Origin: Bog-756 sp963828385
Lineage (GTDB): Bacteria > Actinomycetota > Acidimicrobiia > Acidimicrobiales > RAAP-2
NCBI GenBank assembly: GCA_963828385.1
Contig: CAWHEF010000002.1
Span: 2,542,001 to 2,606,000, forward strand
Direction of reading: 5' to 3'
DNA: 64,000 nucleotides
The notes below the pieces were generated by a model that was not told the origin of the DNA, did not search any database, and worked only from the letters and a program-made list of their open reading frames with translations. Below are positions 41,842 to 50,517 of this stretch, piece by piece (within the stretch, counting starts at the first letter, position 1; each line of letters begins with the position of its first letter). A program made the position numbers and the translations under genes.

Positions 41842-41877
41842 ACAGTACTACGTGTTGCGTAGCTACGCAAGGCGTAG
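41842..41877 (-). promoter_or_regulatory. padR promoter with two tandem CTACG-N5-CGTAG operators
   Basis: On the minus strand TTGCGT (-35, 41870-41865), a 17-base spacer and TACTGT (-10, 41847-41842) precede ATG 41835 by six bases. Two copies of CTACG-N5-CGTAG occupy 41848-41862 and 41863-41877, abutting with a 15-bp period. Their junction is a perfect 16-bp palindrome, TTGCGTAGCTACGCAA (41855-41870). The operators cover the spacer and -35, ideal for repression. Confidence 0.75.
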
Positions 41878-41944
41878 AATATTTCATGGGGACACCGGGG
41901 CTACCCTCCGAAGAAGACAGCCCATCCTCCCAGGAAGTCAGGCC

Positions 41945-43399
41945 ATGACCGAGACGACACCCACGACCGGGCGACCCCTGGCCGCCGGAGAGACGGCCCT
42001 CGCCACGGGAGGCACCCGAACCAACGGGGACGGGGACGGGCCGCTCGGCGGACGCCACGATCTGGTCGCCACCCGCGCCGAACGGAGGGCCCAGGGCAAA
42101 GCGAGCCGTCGCCGGGCCCCGAGGAGCGCGTTCGGGCCCTGGTCGGAGACCGAGCGCCGTCAGGACCCCCTGCTGACCCTCCGAGCCCAGAACACCATCC
42201 GCCTCCCCGAGCTCGTCCCCCTGCGCCACCGGCGCATGGCCGCCTCCCCGTGGAACTTCTACCGGGGGGCGGCCGCCGTCATGGCCGGCGACCTCGCCTG
42301 CCTGCCCAGCAGTGAGCTCGACGTCCAGCTCTGCGGAGACGCCCACGTGTTGAACTTCGGCCTGTGGGCCACCCCGGAGCGCAACCTCCTCTTCGACCTG
42401 CGCGACTTCGACGAGACGCTTCCCGGCCCCTTCGAATGGGACCTGATGCGGCTCGCCGCCAGCCTGGTGGTGGCCGCGTCCCAGAACGGGATCAAGCTGG
42501 CCCGGGCCGAGAAGGCGGTCGGGGCCGCCGTCGAGGCCTACAGGTCCCGCATGCGCAGGTACGCGCGATCGGGGGAGCTCGACATCTGGTACGACGGCAT
42601 GCACGTTGACCGGTTGCTCTCCTACTTCGAACCGGCGGACCGGGGTCGGGTATCGGTCCACATCGAGAAGAAGCAGAAGCACCGAACGCACCACGGCGCC
42701 TACGCCAAGCTCACCACCATGGCCCACGGACGCCCACGGATCACCGAAGAGCCGCCGATCCGGGTGACGATCGACGACGACGAGCAGGCCGCTCTGGTCG
42801 ACGAGCTGATCACCGGGTACCGGCTCACCCTCCAGGACGATCGGCGCGCCCTCTTCGACCGGTTTACGGAAGCCGATGTGGTCCGCCAGGTCGTCGGGGT
42901 CGGCAGCGTCGGCATGCGGGTGTACCTGGTGCTGCTCGAGGGCCGCAGCGCAGCCGATCCGCTCTTCCTCCAGGTGAAGCAGGCGGGACCGTCGGTCTAC
43001 GAAGCCCATACCGCCCCGAGCATCCATGGCAACCACGGCGAGCGGGTCATCGTCGGCAAGCGGATGGTCCAGAGCGCCACCGACATCTTCGTCGGGTGGG
43101 GCTCGCTGCGGGGAAACGACTACTACGTCAGGCAATTCCGCGACATGAAGATCATCCCGACCATCGAGCTCATCAGCCCCATCCTGGTCGAGTTCGCCGC
43201 CGCCTGCGGAAAGACGTTGGCCCGGGCCCATGCCCGCTCCGGCGATCCGGTGGCCATCGACGCCTATCTCGGGAAGGGCTCGACGTTCGACCGGTCGATC
43301 GGATCCTTCGCCCGAACCTACGCCGACCAGAACCAGCGCGACCACAAGAGGTTGGTGGCGGCCATCGCCGAGGGGACCGTCGAGGGCGCCCCGGACTGA
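41945..43399 (+). CDS. DUF2252 family protein
   Basis: 484 residues. The family core shows MAASPWNFYRGAAAVMAGDLA, VQLCGDAHVLNFGLWATPERNLLFDLRDFDETLPGPFEWDLMRLAAS and FLQVKQAGPSVYE. Later segments are GERVIVGKRMVQSATDIFVGW and YYVRQFRDMKI. The GDAHxxNFG and DxxDFDE stretches resemble phosphotransferase (APH/kinase-like) catalytic and Mg-binding loops, so an ATP-dependent phosphotransferase has been suggested; the substrate is unknown. The first ~45 residues are low-complexity. ATG 41945 has AGGAAG upstream. The intergenic operators near 41848-41877 are closer to padR but could also affect this gene. Confidence 0.9.
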   Translation: MTETTPTTGRPLAAGETALATGGTRTNGDGDGPLGGRHDLVATRAERRAQGKASRRRAPRSAFGPWSETERRQDPLLTLRAQNTIRLPELVPLRHRRMAASPWNFYRGAAAVMAGDLACLPSSELDVQLCGDAHVLNFGLWATPERNLLFDLRDFDETLPGPFEWDLMRLAASLVVAASQNGIKLARAEKAVGAAVEAYRSRMRRYARSGELDIWYDGMHVDRLLSYFEPADRGRVSVHIEKKQKHRTHHGAYAKLTTMAHGRPRITEEPPIRVTIDDDEQAALVDELITGYRLTLQDDRRALFDRFTEADVVRQVVGVGSVGMRVYLVLLEGRSAADPLFLQVKQAGPSVYEAHTAPSIHGNHGERVIVGKRMVQSATDIFVGWGSLRGNDYYVRQFRDMKIIPTIELISPILVEFAAACGKTLARAHARSGDPVAIDAYLGKGSTFDRSIGSFARTYADQNQRDHKRLVAAIAEGTVEGAPD

Positions 43400-43405
43400 T
43401 CCGTC

Positions 43406-43419
43406 CCGCCGGCCGGCGG
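43406..43419. terminator. GC-rich palindrome in the convergent 22-base gap
   Basis: CCGCCGGCCGGCGG is a perfect 14-bp palindrome just after the DUF2252 stop and before the convergent lipoprotein stop. It may form a cruciform or weak bidirectional terminator; a real hairpin would have to lose its central pairs. Confidence 0.3.
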
Positions 43420-43421
43420 CG

Positions 43422-44822
43422 TCAGGGCCGACCGAACGCCTCGACCTCGCCGGTCGAGGTGGCCACCACCACGAGGGCCCCGGCGACAACAGGGGTGGCG
43501 AACGTGGCCACGGGTCCGGTCGAGACCGACTGCTCGATCGAACCGGTGGCCGGATCGAGCTCCTGAAGGGTCCCGGTGGGATAGGCGAGCGCCCAGAGCT
43601 TGCCGGCGGCGAGGACGGGGCTGCTGTTGACGGCTCCGGACCTCCATCCGAGCGTGTTCGTGGCCAGATCGACCTCCTGGATGCCACCTCCCCGACACGG
43701 CACGTAGACGGCGTCGGTGGCCGGGTCGAACACCTCCCGGCCGTCGGGATCGCTCCCACAGACTCCCGAGACGGTGGCAACGAGGCTCAGGTCGGATTGG
43801 CGCAGCACGTAGCCGATGTCGGTCTTGCCCACGGCGAACACCGTGCCGTCGGGCACGAGTACCGGATTGCCGGTTCCGAAGTCCTCGTCGCCCGTGGCCC
43901 GACTGTCCCGAAAGGTCGCCTCGGCGGCGAGAGAGGGAGACAGCTTCACCACGCTCTCGTAGTCACCAGCGGTCCCCTGTGCGTTCTGGTTGCCGGTCCC
44001 GACGAACAGGTTGCCGGCCCCGTCCAGCGACGGCGGTGCGCCCCCCTGCCAGATGGCCCCACCGCTGCCGCCGGAAGTGGTGTCGAACTCGGTGGAGGAG
44101 ACCCCGGGGGTCACGCTCACCGCGACCACCCAGCCGTGGTAGTAGCCGCAGTCGCCGTACTGCCCGCCGTAGCTGACGTCGACGCGGCCGCCGTCGAGGA
44201 CCAGACCGGCCCGCTGCAACAGATTGATCTGGCTGTCCCCGCCACCGGTCGGATCCGCACCCATCGAGCTGACGACGTGGCCATCGGTCACGTCGAGGCC
44301 GACGAGCTGGCGGTGGACGCTCGGTGGGCTGCCGCCGTCGCTGACCTCGGCAACGACGTACAGCGTGCCGGTGGCGGAGTCGACCACCGGTGTCGACGTG
44401 ATCCCGAGTGGGTCGATGTCGCCACAGCCGGCGGCGGCGGCGACATCGGTCAGCGGCGCACCCACCGAGGCGCGCCAGAGGATCCGGCCGTCGGCGAGAT
44501 CGAGGGCGTACACGTCGTTGTCCTCGGTGACGATGTAGGCCGTCGTGCCGACGATGACCGGCTGGGCATAGACGGCGCCGTCGACGCTCGCCTTCCAAGC
44601 CATCGAGGACAGCGTGGGAATGGCCGCCGGCACGGGGACGGTCGTGGAGACGGGACCGGTGGTCGAAGTGGGGCCGGGGGCGGTGGAGGCGGTGGTCGTG
44701 CTCCTCCCGGCCGCCGCGTGCGTGGCCGGCGACGAGCAACTGGCCATGACGACCAGCGAGGCAATGGCACACAGGACGGAGGCGCTCCGGCCGTGCCTGC
44801 AGGTTCGCCGCACCGGTCTCAT
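43422..44822 (-). CDS. PQQ-type beta-propeller lipoprotein
   Basis: 466 residues. Signal peptide with lipobox Cys29 (VVMASC), then a Ser/Thr/Pro linker. The propeller repeats show WKASVDGAVYAQPVIVGTTAYIVTEDNDVYALDLADGRILWRASVG, VLDGGRVDVSYGG and KTDIGYVLRQSDLSLVA. They lack the PQQ ligands of quinoprotein dehydrogenases, so binding or scaffolding outside the membrane is more likely than redox catalysis. Several Cys (AAAGCGDID, YGDCGYY, SGVCGSD, YVPCRGG) could form disulfides. ATG overlaps the exporter stop (ATGA); both are one operon, suggesting the lipoprotein works with the exporter. Confidence 0.85.
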   Translation of the reverse strand: MRPVRRTCRHGRSASVLCAIASLVVMASCSSPATHAAAGRSTTTASTAPGPTSTTGPVSTTVPVPAAIPTLSSMAWKASVDGAVYAQPVIVGTTAYIVTEDNDVYALDLADGRILWRASVGAPLTDVAAAAGCGDIDPLGITSTPVVDSATGTLYVVAEVSDGGSPPSVHRQLVGLDVTDGHVVSSMGADPTGGGDSQINLLQRAGLVLDGGRVDVSYGGQYGDCGYYHGWVVAVSVTPGVSSTEFDTTSGGSGGAIWQGGAPPSLDGAGNLFVGTGNQNAQGTAGDYESVVKLSPSLAAEATFRDSRATGDEDFGTGNPVLVPDGTVFAVGKTDIGYVLRQSDLSLVATVSGVCGSDPDGREVFDPATDAVYVPCRGGGIQEVDLATNTLGWRSGAVNSSPVLAAGKLWALAYPTGTLQELDPATGSIEQSVSTGPVATFATPVVAGALVVVATSTGEVEAFGRP

Positions 44823-46342
44823 TCTGTCGCGTCGGCGACGGCCCGGCCGGTGCGCAACGGCGGGCCGTCGAGGGCGCAGTGCACTTCGCCACGCCGGGGA
44901 CCGGCGGGTTCGGGCCGGTGGCTCCTGATGGTGAAAGCGGCGAGGACCCCGCCGAGTGCGCAGGCCCCGGCGGCCACCGTCGTGGCGATCCGGAAGCCGT
45001 GGGCGAACTGGTCCGGATGGAGGTAACTGTCTCCGGTGATCCCGGCGACCACGGGAAGGACGGCGACGGCGATGAGGCCGGCACTGCGGGCGACGTCGTT
45101 GTTGACCGCCGACGCGATGCCGGCGTGCGCTTCGGGTGCGGCGGCCAGCACTGTTGACGTGAGCGGTGCCACGGTGATGGCGAGCCCCAGCCCGAGGACC
45201 GCCACCGCCGGCAGCACCTCGGTCAGGTAGTCCCCCGACGGACCGATGCGGACCATGAGGGCCAGCCCGGCAGCCACGACGAACGGGCCCGCCGTCATCT
45301 GCGGTCGGGGCCCGATCCGCGACGCGAGGGCTCCGGATCGGGCCGACAGCGCCAGCATCAGGGCGGTGACCGGCAGCAGGGCCGTCCCGGCCTCCAGTGG
45401 GCTGTAGCCCGCGACCTGCTGCAACTGGATCGGCAGGAGGAAGAGGGCGCCTCCGAGACCTCCGTAGATGACGAATGTCACCGCGTTCGCTCCCGAGAAC
45501 CGGACGGAACGGAAGATCCCGGAAGGGAGCATGGGGTGGGCCGCACGACCCTCGTACACCGCGAACAGGCAGAGGATGGCGGAGCCTCCCACGAGGGACG
45601 TGAGGATGATCGGGGCGGTCCATCCGACGCCCGGTCCCTCGATCAGCCCGAAGACCAGTCCGACCAGCCCGAGGGTCACAAGCGCTGCGCCCGGTACGTC
45701 GAGAAGTCCGGTTGCCGTCGGGTCCCGTGAGTCGGGTACGTGGCGGACGGAGATGGCGATGACGGCCGCGGCCACGGGCAGGTTGATGAAGAAGATCAGT
45801 CGCCAGGAGACGGCGCTGATGAGCCACCCTCCGAGGAAGGGACCGATGGCGGTGGCCACTCCTCCGAGCCCCGACCAGGCCCCGATGGCCTTGGACCGGT
45901 CGTCGGGAACGAAGGAGGCCTGGAGGATGGCCAGGCTTCCCGGTGTCAGCATGGCGGCGCCGACGCCCTGGAGCGCTCGGGCGAGGATCAGGAAGGTCGG
46001 ACCGGGAGCGAGCCCGCAGGCCAGCGAAGCCAGGGCGAACCACACGGTGCCGACGACGAAGACCGACCTGCGCCCGAAGCGGTCTCCGAGCTCCCCGCCC
46101 ACCAGGAGGAGAGCGGACAGCGAGAGCGTGTAGGCCGTGACCACCCACTGGAGTGCGGCCAATCCGGTGTGGAATTGGCGGCCGATGGTAGGGAGTGCGA
46201 TCCCGACCACCGTGGCATCGAGCGCCGCCATACCCGAGCCCAGCACGGTCGCCGCCACCACCCACCGGCCGGTCCTCGTGGCGTAGTGGACGAGCGAGGA
46301 GGGGGGAGGAGGCCCGCCTTCGAGGGCGTCAACCCCTGTCAC
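44819..46342 (-). CDS. DHA2-family MFS exporter
   Basis: 507 residues, 14 membrane segments. Signatures: LGSGMAALDATVVGIALPTIGRQF, GGELGDRFGRRSVFVVG (motif A), LQGVGAAMLTPGSLAILQASF (motif C) and GPFLGGWLISAVSWRLIFFINLPVA. It should export a hydrophobic compound by proton antiport. GTG 46342 is preceded by AGAGGA ten bases up. It is co-translated with the downstream PQQ-like lipoprotein, an uncommon partner for this family. Divergent from a YCII-like gene; the 201-base gap 46343-46543 shows no clear operator. Confidence 0.92.
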   Translation of the reverse strand: MTGVDALEGGPPPPSSLVHYATRTGRWVVAATVLGSGMAALDATVVGIALPTIGRQFHTGLAALQWVVTAYTLSLSALLLVGGELGDRFGRRSVFVVGTVWFALASLACGLAPGPTFLILARALQGVGAAMLTPGSLAILQASFVPDDRSKAIGAWSGLGGVATAIGPFLGGWLISAVSWRLIFFINLPVAAAVIAISVRHVPDSRDPTATGLLDVPGAALVTLGLVGLVFGLIEGPGVGWTAPIILTSLVGGSAILCLFAVYEGRAAHPMLPSGIFRSVRFSGANAVTFVIYGGLGGALFLLPIQLQQVAGYSPLEAGTALLPVTALMLALSARSGALASRIGPRPQMTAGPFVVAAGLALMVRIGPSGDYLTEVLPAVAVLGLGLAITVAPLTSTVLAAAPEAHAGIASAVNNDVARSAGLIAVAVLPVVAGITGDSYLHPDQFAHGFRIATTVAAGACALGGVLAAFTIRSHRPEPAGPRRGEVHCALDGPPLRTGRAVADATE

Positions 46343-46543
46343 GGCCCATGAGTCCTCTCCCCCTCACCGTCCCGGCCGAGCCCGATGTCCGTCGACTCTA
46401 GGTGGAAAGGCCACAGACGGTGCTCGACCCAAATGAAGGGGCGACTTCGTCTCCGGTGACGCCCGAGGGCGGTTGACGCCACCGGGCGCCGTCCACGACG
46501 ATGCGGGATCCACTTGGCTCCATATCCGACCACGGGAGACGAG

Positions 46544-46906
46544 ATGCACGCGAACCGGGCACTTCCCGAGATCACCGACGAGTACATGACCGAGATGCGG
46601 CAGAAGTCAGCCACCTACACCATGGTCGTCCTGAAGCAAGGTCCGACGTACCACGATCCGGAGGCGTCGTCGATCATCTGGGAGCACGGGCGTAGGAACT
46701 TCGCCCTCCGGGCCAATGGGGTCCTCGCCGTCGTCTGCCCCGTGCTCGACGACACGGACACCTGTGGCTTCGGGATCTTCGCCGCCTCCGAGGAGGACAC
46801 TGCCTCCATCATGGAAGGCGATCCAGGTGTCGCCGCCGGCGTGTTCACCTACGAGCTCCATCCTGTGCGTTCGTTCCCCGGCGACGCCTTGCCGTCTCCC
46901 GGCTGA
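46544..46906 (+). CDS. YciI-like small protein
   Basis: 120 residues. ALPEITDEYMTEMRQKSATYTMVVLKQGPTYHDPEASSIIWEHGRRNFALRANGVLAVVCPVLD and GFGIFAASEEDTASIMEGDPGVAAGVFTYELHPVRSFPGD show the YciI fold with its conserved HGR (here EHGRRN) and DPxVxAGVFxYE motif. The function is unknown. ATG 46544 has GGGAGACGAG upstream. Confidence 0.85.
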   Translation: MHANRALPEITDEYMTEMRQKSATYTMVVLKQGPTYHDPEASSIIWEHGRRNFALRANGVLAVVCPVLDDTDTCGFGIFAASEEDTASIMEGDPGVAAGVFTYELHPVRSFPGDALPSPG

Positions 46907-46909
46907 CGG

Positions 46910-46955
46910 CGCCTGCCCGCGTCTGCGTAAGCCGTGCAGGTCGGAGCGGCAGGCG
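46910..46955. terminator. Hairpin between convergent YciI-like and acetolactate synthase genes
   Basis: CGCCTGCC (46910-46917) pairs with GGCAGGCG (46948-46955), with a 30-base loop. Its position in a convergent gap suggests a bidirectional terminator. Confidence 0.4.
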
Positions 46956-46958
46956 GGC

Positions 46959-48665
46959 TCAGGACAGGGATTCGTCCAGCTCTCCGAGGGATCGGATGAG
47001 CTCCCGGTTGGCCGAGTAGTCGACGGGGCAGGCGATCACGGACACCGTCTCATCGGCCAGGGCCACCCGGAGCGTGGGGAGCAGCTCGTCGGCCGACGAG
47101 ATCCGGTACCCAGCCGCACCGAAGCTCTCGGCGTAGGCGACGAAGTCGGGATTGGTGAAGGTGGTGTCGACATGGGCCCCGAGCTCGAGGTCCATCTTCC
47201 AGCTGATGAGGCCGTAGGCGTCGTCCACCCAGATGAGGACGACCATGGCCATGCTCTCCCGCAGGGCGGTCTCGATCTCTTGTGAGTTCATGAGGAAGGC
47301 GCCGTCGCCGGTGGCGACGAGAACGCGTACGTCGGGCCTCGCCACCTTGGCGCCGATGGCGCCCGGCACCGTCCAGCCCATCGTCGAGAGCCCGTTCGAG
47401 ATCAGGCACGTGTTCGGGACATAGGTCGGGTAGAGACGGGCCATCCACATCTTCAGGGCGCCGGTGTCGACCAGGACGATGTCCTCCCGGCCGAGCGCCG
47501 TACGGGTGTCGGCGACGATACGGGCCGGCGCCAGGGGGAACGAACCGTCCGTGCGTCCCCGCTCGAGCTCGGCTGCGAGCAGCTCCCGGATCCGTTGACG
47601 GTGCGGGTGGGGGACGAACCGCTTGCCCACTGCTCCGGCGATGGCATCGAGGCTGTCGCCGATGTCACCTTGAAGCCCGACGGCGACGTCATAGTGACGA
47701 TCGACCTCGGCCGGGAACCGGTGGACGTGGATGATCGACTTGTCGCCGTTCGGGTTGATCCGCACGGGATCGAACTCCTGGAGCTCGTAGCCGACCGTCA
47801 CCACCACGTCGGCCTGGTCGAACCCGAAATTGACATAGTCGTGGCGCATGAAGCCGACGGCACCGAGCGCCTGGGGATGATCGTCGGCGAACACGCCCTT
47901 GCCGTGGAACGTCGTGGCCACGGGGACGTCGAGCGCCTCGGCGAAGCGGAGGAGCGCCCCGGTGGCGCCGGCACGCGCCGCACCGTGCCCGGCGAGCACA
48001 ATTGGGTTCTCGGCGCGCTCCAGGATCGATGCGGCCCGCCGCACCTGTTCAGTGGAGGGCTCGTCGGGGCGGGGCACGTTGACACGAAGAGCGTCATCGC
48101 CAGCCGGCATCGGCGAGTCCTCGACGTCCTCGGGAACGGCGAGGTACACCGCTCCCGGCCGCTCGGACTGCGCGAGTTTGAAGGCCTTCCGGAACATCTC
48201 GGCGACGGCGCCCGGGGTGGCGACGAGCGCCGACCACTTGGTGACCGGCGCGAACATCGGGACGAGGTCGACGCTCTGATGCGACTCCTTGAAGTTCCGG
48301 TCCATGCCCACCTGCGCCGAGATCGCCAGCAGAGGAGTCGAGTTGGTGGTGGCATCCGCCGTCCCGAGCAGGAGATTGATCGCTCCCGGACCGAGCGTGG
48401 CCGAGCAGACCCCCGCCTTCCCGGTCAGGCGGCCGTAGATCTCGGCCATGAACGACGCCCCCTGCTCGTGGCGGACGAGGACATAGCGGATCGACGACCG
48501 GGAGAGAGCCTCGATGAACCGGATGTTCTCCTCGCCCGGCACGCCGAAGATATGGGTCACGCCCTCGTTCTCGAGGCATCTGACCATGAACTGGGCGACC
48601 GTCGGATGCAGTGGATCGCTCTGCCGGACGCGCACTCGCCCACGATAGAACGGACCGGCCGACAT
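46959..48665 (-). CDS. Acetolactate synthase-like ThDP-dependent enzyme
   Basis: 568 residues. N-terminal ThDP domain with the catalytic Glu in IFGVPGEENI (about Glu45); YGRLTGKAGVCSATLGPGAINLLLG; central domain IVLAGHGAARAGATGALLRFAEAL; C-terminal cofactor motif GDGAFLMNSQEIETALRESMAMVVLIWVDDAYGLI. It joins two pyruvates to acetolactate or acts on another 2-keto acid. No small regulatory subunit and no alsD neighbour, so a catabolic AlsS-like or other carboligase role is likely. ATG 48665 is used. GTG 48635 is an attractive alternative because TATCGT ends six bases before it. Divergent from the AraC-like gene. Confidence 0.88.
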   Translation of the reverse strand: MSAGPFYRGRVRVRQSDPLHPTVAQFMVRCLENEGVTHIFGVPGEENIRFIEALSRSSIRYVLVRHEQGASFMAEIYGRLTGKAGVCSATLGPGAINLLLGTADATTNSTPLLAISAQVGMDRNFKESHQSVDLVPMFAPVTKWSALVATPGAVAEMFRKAFKLAQSERPGAVYLAVPEDVEDSPMPAGDDALRVNVPRPDEPSTEQVRRAASILERAENPIVLAGHGAARAGATGALLRFAEALDVPVATTFHGKGVFADDHPQALGAVGFMRHDYVNFGFDQADVVVTVGYELQEFDPVRINPNGDKSIIHVHRFPAEVDRHYDVAVGLQGDIGDSLDAIAGAVGKRFVPHPHRQRIRELLAAELERGRTDGSFPLAPARIVADTRTALGREDIVLVDTGALKMWMARLYPTYVPNTCLISNGLSTMGWTVPGAIGAKVARPDVRVLVATGDGAFLMNSQEIETALRESMAMVVLIWVDDAYGLISWKMDLELGAHVDTTFTNPDFVAYAESFGAAGYRISSADELLPTLRVALADETVSVIACPVDYSANRELIRSLGELDESLS

Positions 48666-48674
48666 ACTGTGCCC

Positions 48675-49109
48675 ATGGCAGACCCTCCTCCGGCACGACA
48701 TCTGCTCCGGGCCAAGGACCGTGCCGACGCCCGATACGACGAACCACTGTCTGTCCCGGATATGGCCGCGGATGCCGCCCTGTCCCCCGCCTACTTCAGT
48801 CGGCAGTTCAAGCGGGCCTTCGGCGAGTCGCCCCACCAGTACCTTCTCACCCGACGGTTGGAACGGGCAGCCGATCTGCTGCGAACCAGTGACTGGTCGG
48901 TCACCCGTATCTGCTTCGCCGTCGGCTGCAACAGCATCGGATCGTTCTCGTCGAGCTTCCGCCGCATCTTCGGCTGCACCCCTCTTGCCTACCGCGCCGC
49001 TCACCTGCCTGCTGAAGCGTTCGTGCACATCCCGAGATGCATCGCCCAGGCCTACAGCAGACCGCAGAACCGCACGTTTCGAGAAGAAGCCCGCGATCCC
49101 GCTTCCTAG
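48675..49109 (+). CDS. AraC-family DNA-binding protein (HTH domain only)
   Basis: 144 residues. A near-complete AraC HTH pair occupies about residues 12-105: LRAKDRADARYDEPLSVPDMAADAALSPAYFSRQFKRAFGESPHQYLLTRRLERAADLLR, then SVTRICFAVGCNSIGSFSSSFRRIFGCTPLAYR. No ligand-binding domain is present. The C-terminal 40 residues are unrecognised. It is 37 bases before a VOC gene, the common AraC-VOC pairing in actinobacteria. The start at ATG 48675 is near-leaderless (TACTGT ends four bases upstream). Confidence 0.9.
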   Translation: MADPPPARHLLRAKDRADARYDEPLSVPDMAADAALSPAYFSRQFKRAFGESPHQYLLTRRLERAADLLRTSDWSVTRICFAVGCNSIGSFSSSFRRIFGCTPLAYRAAHLPAEAFVHIPRCIAQAYSRPQNRTFREEARDPAS

Positions 49110-49146
49110 GATCGGAGTGGGAGCCGAACGCCAAAAGGAGAGCTCG

Positions 49147-49578
49147 ATGATCAGGATCACAAACGCCCAGTTCTGGGTGCACGACCAGGACGAAGCATTG
49201 GCCTTCTACACGAACACACTCGGCTGGGAGGTGCGCGCCGATGTGACAATGGATTCGTGGAACTTCCGTTGGCTCTGTGTCGGCCCGCGGGGACAGGACG
49301 ACGTAGGCCTGGTGCTGATGCCGGTGCCCGGGCCCCCGATGCTCGACTCCGTTGACAGCGGCCGCCTCGCCGATCTCGTGGCCAAGGGTGCAGGAGGCAC
49401 ACTGTTCTTGGAGACCGATGACTGCCAAAGGGCCTACGACGAGCTCGCCGCCCGGGGCATCACCTTCAACGATGCACCCACAGCTCAGCCTTACGGTATC
49501 GACACCTCGTTCCGTGACCCGTCGGGGAACAACATCAGACTGACCCAGGTGCTGGAGTTCGACCCGACGAGGTCCTGA
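49147..49578 (+). CDS. VOC-family (glyoxalase-like) protein
   Basis: 143 residues, one VOC module. It has MIRITNAQFWVHDQDEALAFYTNTLGWEV at the start and GITFNDAPTAQPYGIDTSFRDPSGNNIRLTQV at the end. Two metal ligands are possible in the first strand His and near-terminal Arg/Gln position. Reaction unknown. ATG 49147 has an excellent AAAAGGAGA. Co-transcribed with the AraC gene. Confidence 0.9.
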   Translation: MIRITNAQFWVHDQDEALAFYTNTLGWEVRADVTMDSWNFRWLCVGPRGQDDVGLVLMPVPGPPMLDSVDSGRLADLVAKGAGGTLFLETDDCQRAYDELAARGITFNDAPTAQPYGIDTSFRDPSGNNIRLTQVLEFDPTRS

Positions 49579-49604
49579 TCACGGGGGCGGGCCCGAGGCT
49601 GTGC

Positions 49605-49724
49605 TTACCAACGAGCAGGGACGTAGGTGAGCACCACCACTCCGTCGGGACCGACCCGAGCTCGTGCCCGCGGATCGCCACCCGTCTTGACGCCGACCGG
49701 ACCGTCGAGAAGGCTGCTCGTCAT
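49605..49724 (-). CDS. Possible small ORF, 39 residues
   Basis: Starts ATG 49724 and reads MTSSLLDGPVGVKTGGDPRA, then a short basic stretch and GVVVLTYVPARW. It lies in the 210-base gap between VOC and MBL genes, on the opposite strand, with no ribosome-binding site. It may be a degraded gene end or chance. The rest of that gap shows nothing. Confidence 0.2.
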   Translation of the reverse strand: MTSSLLDGPVGVKTGGDPRARARVGPDGVVVLTYVPARW

Positions 49725-49788
49725 GACGCCTCGGCCATGTGGAGACGGTGGTCTCGTCGGGCGTGAGCCCGGCCGATGAGAGGAACGC

Positions 49789-50517
49789 ATGACCGGCACC
49801 TCCATCGATGAGATCGCCTCGGGCATCTACCGAATCTCCACCTGGGTGCCCGACGCCCGGCTCACCTTCAACCAGTTCCTCGTCGTGGCCGACGAGCCCT
49901 TGCTGTTCCATACCGGTCCCAGAGGTCTGTTCGCGGCGGTGTCCGAGGCCGTCCATCGGGTGGTGCCTGTCGACGCTCTGCGCTGGGTGACCTTCGGCCA
50001 CGTCGAATCGGACGAGTGCGGTTCGATGAACCGGTGGCTCGCCGCCGCGCCCGCCGCCGAGGTGGCCCACGGGGTGATCGGCTGTCTCGTGTCCCTCGAC
50101 GACCTGGCCGATCGCCCACCCCGGCGGCTCGCCGACGGCGAGGTCATCGACCTCGGCGGGCGACGCGTCCGCCACATCGACACCCCCCACGTCCCGCACG
50201 GCTGGGAGGCGAGGGTCCTCTACGAGGAGACGACCCGGACCCTTCTGTGCGGCGACCTCTTCACCCAGAGCGGTGAGGAACCTGTCCTCACCTCAGGCGA
50301 TCTGGTCGGTCCGGCGATGGAGGCAGAGGCGCTCTTTCGCGCAAGCTCCCTCGCGCCCTCGACGCCCGAGGTCATGCGTCGGCTGGGCGATCTCGAGCCG
50401 ACGACACTCGCCCTCATGCACGGCCCCTCCTACCAAGGAGACGGTCGGGCCGCTCTCTACGACCTAGCGGGCGCTTACGAGGCCGAGTACGCGCTGGGCA
50501 GCCTGGACCGGGCGTGA
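49789..50517 (+). CDS. Diiron metallo-beta-lactamase-fold protein (ODP-like)
   Basis: 242 residues. Instead of the zinc HxHxDH motif it has GHVESDECGSM (HxExDE), the ODP/flavodiiron-type iron site. Further ligands are His in DTPHVPHGWE, Asp in LLCGDLFTQ and His in LALMHGPSY. The N-terminus is EIASGIYRISTWVPDARLTFNQFLVVADEPLLFHTGPRG. Such proteins bind oxygen or act as O2/NO sensors or reductases; in this soluble form, without a flavodoxin domain, sensing is plausible. ATG 49789 has GAGAGGAA upstream. Its stop overlaps the start of the alternative-oxidase-like gene. Confidence 0.88.
   Translation: MTGTSIDEIASGIYRISTWVPDARLTFNQFLVVADEPLLFHTGPRGLFAAVSEAVHRVVPVDALRWVTFGHVESDECGSMNRWLAAAPAAEVAHGVIGCLVSLDDLADRPPRRLADGEVIDLGGRRVRHIDTPHVPHGWEARVLYEETTRTLLCGDLFTQSGEEPVLTSGDLVGPAMEAEALFRASSLAPSTPEVMRRLGDLEPTTLALMHGPSYQGDGRAALYDLAGAYEAEYALGSLDRA

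Noticed and set aside
44823..46265. Long minus-strand frame extending the PQQ lipoprotein upstream
   Set aside because: The upstream part is another frame of the MFS exporter. The signal peptide and lipobox begin at 44822.
47595..48674. Plus-strand frame running into the AraC gene from inside acetolactate synthase
   Set aside because: The upstream portion is antisense to a clear ThDP enzyme. AraC homology starts at 48675.
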